Positions 7,232-8,972 of a stretch of 8,972 bases of DNA are shown one piece after another. The DNA is from Anaerolineae bacterium (GTDB lineage Bacteria; Chloroflexota; Anaerolineae; Aggregatilineales; Phototrophicaceae), in NCBI GenBank assembly GCA_019912905.1, contig JAIOHO010000179.1, positions 1 through 8,972 on the forward strand. Reading direction: 5' to 3'. Made by a program: the position numbers and the translations under genes. The notes under the pieces were generated by a model. The model was not told where the DNA came from and ran no database searches. It was given only the letters and a program-made list of their open reading frames with translations. Each line of letters opens with the position of its first letter. The first letter of the stretch is position 1.

Positions 7232-8137
7232 ATGCTCGACATTCCCCGCAACCGCTTCACCGACCTGCGCAGCCTGACTCTGGCCGTGAAACTGGGTGGG
7301 TTCGCCGCCCGCATTCGCGGCTGGGGCTTTTTCGAGCCGGAATGGTGGCGCAATTACCTGCACGTGCACTCGTTCTTTGAGGTGTGCTACGCCTACCAGG
7401 GCACCGGCCTGTTCCACATCAACGGAGACGATCATCAGGTGCGGGCCGGGGAGGTCTTCGTCGCCAAACCGGATGAGCCGCACGAAATCATCTCGTCGGA
7501 GCACGACCCGCTGGGCATCTATTTCTGGTCGTATACGCTTGTGCCGCCCCAGAGTCAGACCGCCCATGCCGAGGTCGATGCGCTGTTGTATACCTTCCTC
7601 ACTTCCAAAAAAGCCGCCAGCCGCTGCGAGTCGATGCAGGGGACGCTCGACCTGCTGACCGAAGAAATCGTGCGGCGCGAACCCGGCTATCCCCAGGCCA
7701 TCGAGGGCCTGATCGCCAAGCTGCTGCTGGATACGGCCCGCGCCGTGACCGGGGTCGAATCGGTGACCCATGAACAGCCCGATCACGATGCCCGCGAAAC
7801 CCTGGTGCGCGACATGGTCCGCTATCTCCACGACAACTACAACCGCGCGATCCGCGTGCGCGACGTGGCCGCCCAGGTGCACCTCAGCGAACGGCATACC
7901 AACCGTCTGTTCCGGCAGGTGATGGACGTGTCGATCAAGGAATATCTGACGAATTTTCGGTTGGAAATCGCGGCACAGCTCCTGCTCGACCGCCAGTCGT
8001 CGGTCACTCAGGTGGCTTATGCGACCGGCTACAACGATGTGCGCTACTTCATCACCCTGTTCCGCCAGCACACCGGCCTGACACCGACCGCCTTTCGCCA
8101 GCGCGACGGGACCCGCTTCTTCGAGGTGGAGGGGTAA
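7232..8137 (+). CDS. AraC-family transcriptional regulator with N-terminal cupin sensor domain
   Basis: Encodes 301 residues, the typical length for the family. The N-terminal half is a cupin-like effector domain (about 40-105): HVHSFFEVCYAYQGTG (44-59), followed by RAGEVFVAKPDEPHEI (71-86), the usual AraC_binding pattern. The C-terminal DNA-binding domain has two helix-turn-helix units. The first is at about 207-232 (IRVRDVAAQVHLSERHTNRLFRQ). The second is at about 255-281, ending in the hallmark GYNDVRYFITLFRQHTGLTPTAFR. Such proteins mostly activate carbohydrate or stress genes in response to a small ligand bound by the cupin. The gene lies 52 bp after the ATPase in the same direction but seems to have its own promoter. 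The only plausible targets in view are its own promoter, the MFS/ATPase intergenic region and the sugar cluster. No binding site can be assigned. It is convergent with the MazF-like gene, 17 bases between stop codons. Confidence 0.93.
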   Translation: MLDIPRNRFTDLRSLTLAVKLGGFAARIRGWGFFEPEWWRNYLHVHSFFEVCYAYQGTGLFHINGDDHQVRAGEVFVAKPDEPHEIISSEHDPLGIYFWSYTLVPPQSQTAHAEVDALLYTFLTSKKAASRCESMQGTLDLLTEEIVRREPGYPQAIEGLIAKLLLDTARAVTGVESVTHEQPDHDARETLVRDMVRYLHDNYNRAIRVRDVAAQVHLSERHTNRLFRQVMDVSIKEYLTNFRLEIAAQLLLDRQSSVTQVAYATGYNDVRYFITLFRQHTGLTPTAFRQRDGTRFFEVEG

Positions 8138-8154
8138 AATTAGGCGGATTTCAC

Positions 8155-8511
8155 TTACTCGCGGTCAAAATAAGATGTCTGCAAAAACCGTATCCCCGCC
8201 ACGATCTGCTGGATGCGCCGCTCGTCAAGTGAGCCGATATAGTCCCCTAACTCCGTTTTAGCCAGCGTCGATACCTTAGAGACTTCGACCATACTGGGCC
8301 GGGGCAGATTGGCTTCCCCCGCTTCGAGCAGAAGGTTGCCGGGCCAGGCGAGGCGCTTCATATTGGAGGTCAGGGCGCACACCAGCACCGTCTGCGGGTC
8401 AGGCTCCCGAAGGACCACGTAGGGATGGGGAATGTCCGCTTCCACGCCGCCGGGTGTTTCCCGCCGCAGCCAGTAAATATCCCCGGGTTGGATGATTCTG
8501 GGTTCGGCCAG
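8155..8511 (-). CDS. PemK/MazF-family protein (probable type II toxin endoribonuclease), apparently without antitoxin
   Basis: The conservative reading starts at GTG 8445 and gives 96 residues. The frame stays open upstream and encodes AEPRIIQPGDIYWLRRE, and PGDIYW is the conserved first strand of MazF/PemK proteins. Starting at CTG 8511, behind GGAGGG (8522-8517, five bases away), gives 118 residues, the normal MazF length. No ATG, GTG or TTG exists in frame between 8559 and the GTG at 8445. Further family features are HPYVVL, VCALTSN (holding the catalytic-type Thr), GNLLLEAGEANLPRPS and ELGDYIGSL. The Arg-Pro of classical MazF, which holds a catalytic arginine, is His-Pro here; I recall the same in a subgroup of family members. 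Members cleave single-stranded RNA. No MazE-like gene lies upstream (8512-8972), and the AraC gene is immediately downstream on the other strand, so it looks like an orphan. Family call is firm; start and activity are uncertain. Confidence 0.82.
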   Translation of the reverse strand: MAEPRIIQPGDIYWLRRETPGGVEADIPHPYVVLREPDPQTVLVCALTSNMKRLAWPGNLLLEAGEANLPRPSMVEVSKVSTLAKTELGDYIGSLDERRIQQIVAGIRFLQTSYFDRE

Positions 8512-8516
8512 GGTGA

Positions 8517-8522
8517 CCCTCC
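8517..8522 (-). promoter_or_regulatory. Strong Shine-Dalgarno sequence ahead of a CTG start
   Basis: On the - strand GGAGGG is followed by five bases (TCACC) and then CTG at 8511-8509, in frame with the MazF-family protein. This is the only Shine-Dalgarno-like sequence that would place the start so that the conserved PGDIYW strand is translated. It is the main argument for the non-ATG start. Confidence 0.5.
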
Positions 8523-8744
8523 GTGCTGCGTCGTCCGTTGACCGTGATCCGTTACCAGTTCACAGAAAGACTACTCGGGAACCGCTCGGTTTTGCCGCCG
8601 CCGCCGAGGGGGGTATGGCGGCAGTGCCCGGACCTCACCCCAGAGAAAACAGACTCGCGGCAAACACGACCCAAGATGCTCATGCAGTCAGTATACCGGA
8701 TGTGGGCGCGCTGCGGGTGAACGTGTGTTTCGATTTTGCACGGT

Positions 8745-8833
8745 CCGCCGCCGGGGGCTAAAGCCCATCCGGCTAGACGGTGCGGCGGGAGGCGCACTCA
8801 AGGCGCTCTGACCCGCCTCAAAAGCCCCTTGAG
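8745..8833. repeat. Two-hairpin, repeat-like structured element
   Basis: The first hairpin pairs GCCGGGGGCT (8750-8759) with AGCCC (8762-8766) and CCGGC (8769-8773), with a two-base bulge. It sits within the pairing CCGCC/GGCGG (8745-8749 with 8784-8788). The second pairs CTCAAGG-C-GCT (8797-8807) with AGC-C-CCTTGAG (8823-8833), with a single C-C mismatch. GAGGCG (8789-8794) can also pair with CGCCTC (8814-8819), so alternative folds exist. No T-run follows either hairpin, so an intrinsic terminator is unlikely. The compact double-hairpin form between genes suggests a dispersed REP-type element. Only one copy is present here, so repetition is inferred. Confidence 0.4.
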
Positions 8834-8840
8834 CTCGACT

Positions 8841-8937
8841 TTATCCATATTCAAGTGGCATAACATAAGGCATCGAGCACGTCATCAAGAGCGGTGGCAG
8901 GAAAAAGCACAAACCGGGTATTGTGTAGGGAGTTGGT
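8841..8937 (+). pseudogene. Possible eroded 5' fragment of a YebC/PmpR-like gene
   Basis: In the frame that begins near 8851 the translation reads KWHNIRHRARHQERWQEKAQTG and runs to a stop at 8942-8944. KWHNIRHR closely resembles the nearly invariant start of YebC/PmpR-family proteins (MSGHSKW-NI-HRK...). The bases before it (TCCATATTCAAGTGG) could derive from a coding sequence for SGHSKW by loss of about three bases. After HR the similarity fades and no usable start codon remains, so it cannot be a working gene. The local base composition differs from its surroundings. Chance similarity over eight residues is a real possibility. Confidence 0.15.
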
Positions 8938-8972
8938 GCATTTGACATGCAGCCACAGATAACGACGCACCA

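Larger units (their letters stand above)
8512..8972. other. 461-bp region without a convincing gene
   Basis: Open frames here (for example 8492-8761 and 8736-8945 on +, 8552-8797 on -) give low-complexity translations rich in Arg, Pro and Gly, with no recognisable domain, and none looks like an antitoxin. The left part holds the Shine-Dalgarno sequence of the MazF-like gene. The centre (8745-8833) holds two strong hairpins. The right part, from about 8835, is clearly richer in A and T than the rest of the window and contains a possible degraded gene fragment. A perfect TTGACA at 8942-8947 has no matching -10 box before the window ends. Confidence 0.6.

Noticed and set aside
8492..8797. Overlapping open frames on both strands considered as a missing antitoxin
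   Set aside because: The translations lack any ribbon-helix-helix, SpoVT/AbrB-like or acidic C-terminal antitoxin pattern and are dominated by Arg, Pro and Gly; the - strand frame also overlaps the upstream open stretch of the MazF-like frame.
8942..8947. Consensus -35 box TTGACA near the right edge
   Set aside because: No -10-like sequence lies 16-18 bp downstream before the window ends.

Overview
The window is GC-rich bacterial chromosome with high coding density. It holds six recognisable protein genes and no rRNA, tRNA, CRISPR array or intact insertion sequence. The best guess for the organism is a member of the Chloroflexota, perhaps of the Anaerolineae type. This rests on three things: a dispersed palindromic repeat of the CCTCACCCC / CCCCTCTCC-GGAGAGGGG / GGGGTGAGG kind that I associate with that phylum, a promoter -10 box sitting so close to an ATG that leaderless transcription is likely, and the gene mix. 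The assignment is an inference and was not tested by any search.

Left part (1-2841): a sugar or cyclitol catabolism cluster on the + strand. A 5'-truncated sugar phosphate isomerase/epimerase (TIM barrel) is followed 16 bp later by a Gfo/Idh/MocA NAD(P)-dependent dehydrogenase. A 222-bp gap carrying an 85-bp palindromic repeat comes next, then a second, sequence-divergent TIM-barrel isomerase. Together they suggest oxidation of a sugar, glycoside or inositol to a keto compound with isomerisation or epimerisation steps on either side. The exact substrate cannot be read from this window.

Middle (2848-7179): a 12-helix MFS transporter on the - strand, convergent with the second isomerase. Across a 315-bp divergent regulatory region lies a large P2-type (SERCA/PMCA-like) cation-transporting ATPase on the + strand. 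It keeps all the catalytic motifs and the site-II Ca2+ ligands. The intergenic region has a good sigma-70-type promoter for the ATPase and a tandem 11-bp repeat nearer the transporter.

Right part (7180-8972): an AraC-family regulator with an N-terminal cupin follows the ATPase by 52 bp and appears to have its own, probably leaderless, promoter. Convergent to it is a small PemK/MazF-family protein on the - strand. Its conserved N-terminus can be translated only if it starts at a non-ATG codon (a CTG behind a strong Shine-Dalgarno sequence), and it has no visible antitoxin partner. The last 461 bases have no convincing gene, but hold a two-hairpin repeat-like element and a possible eroded fragment of a yebC-like gene.
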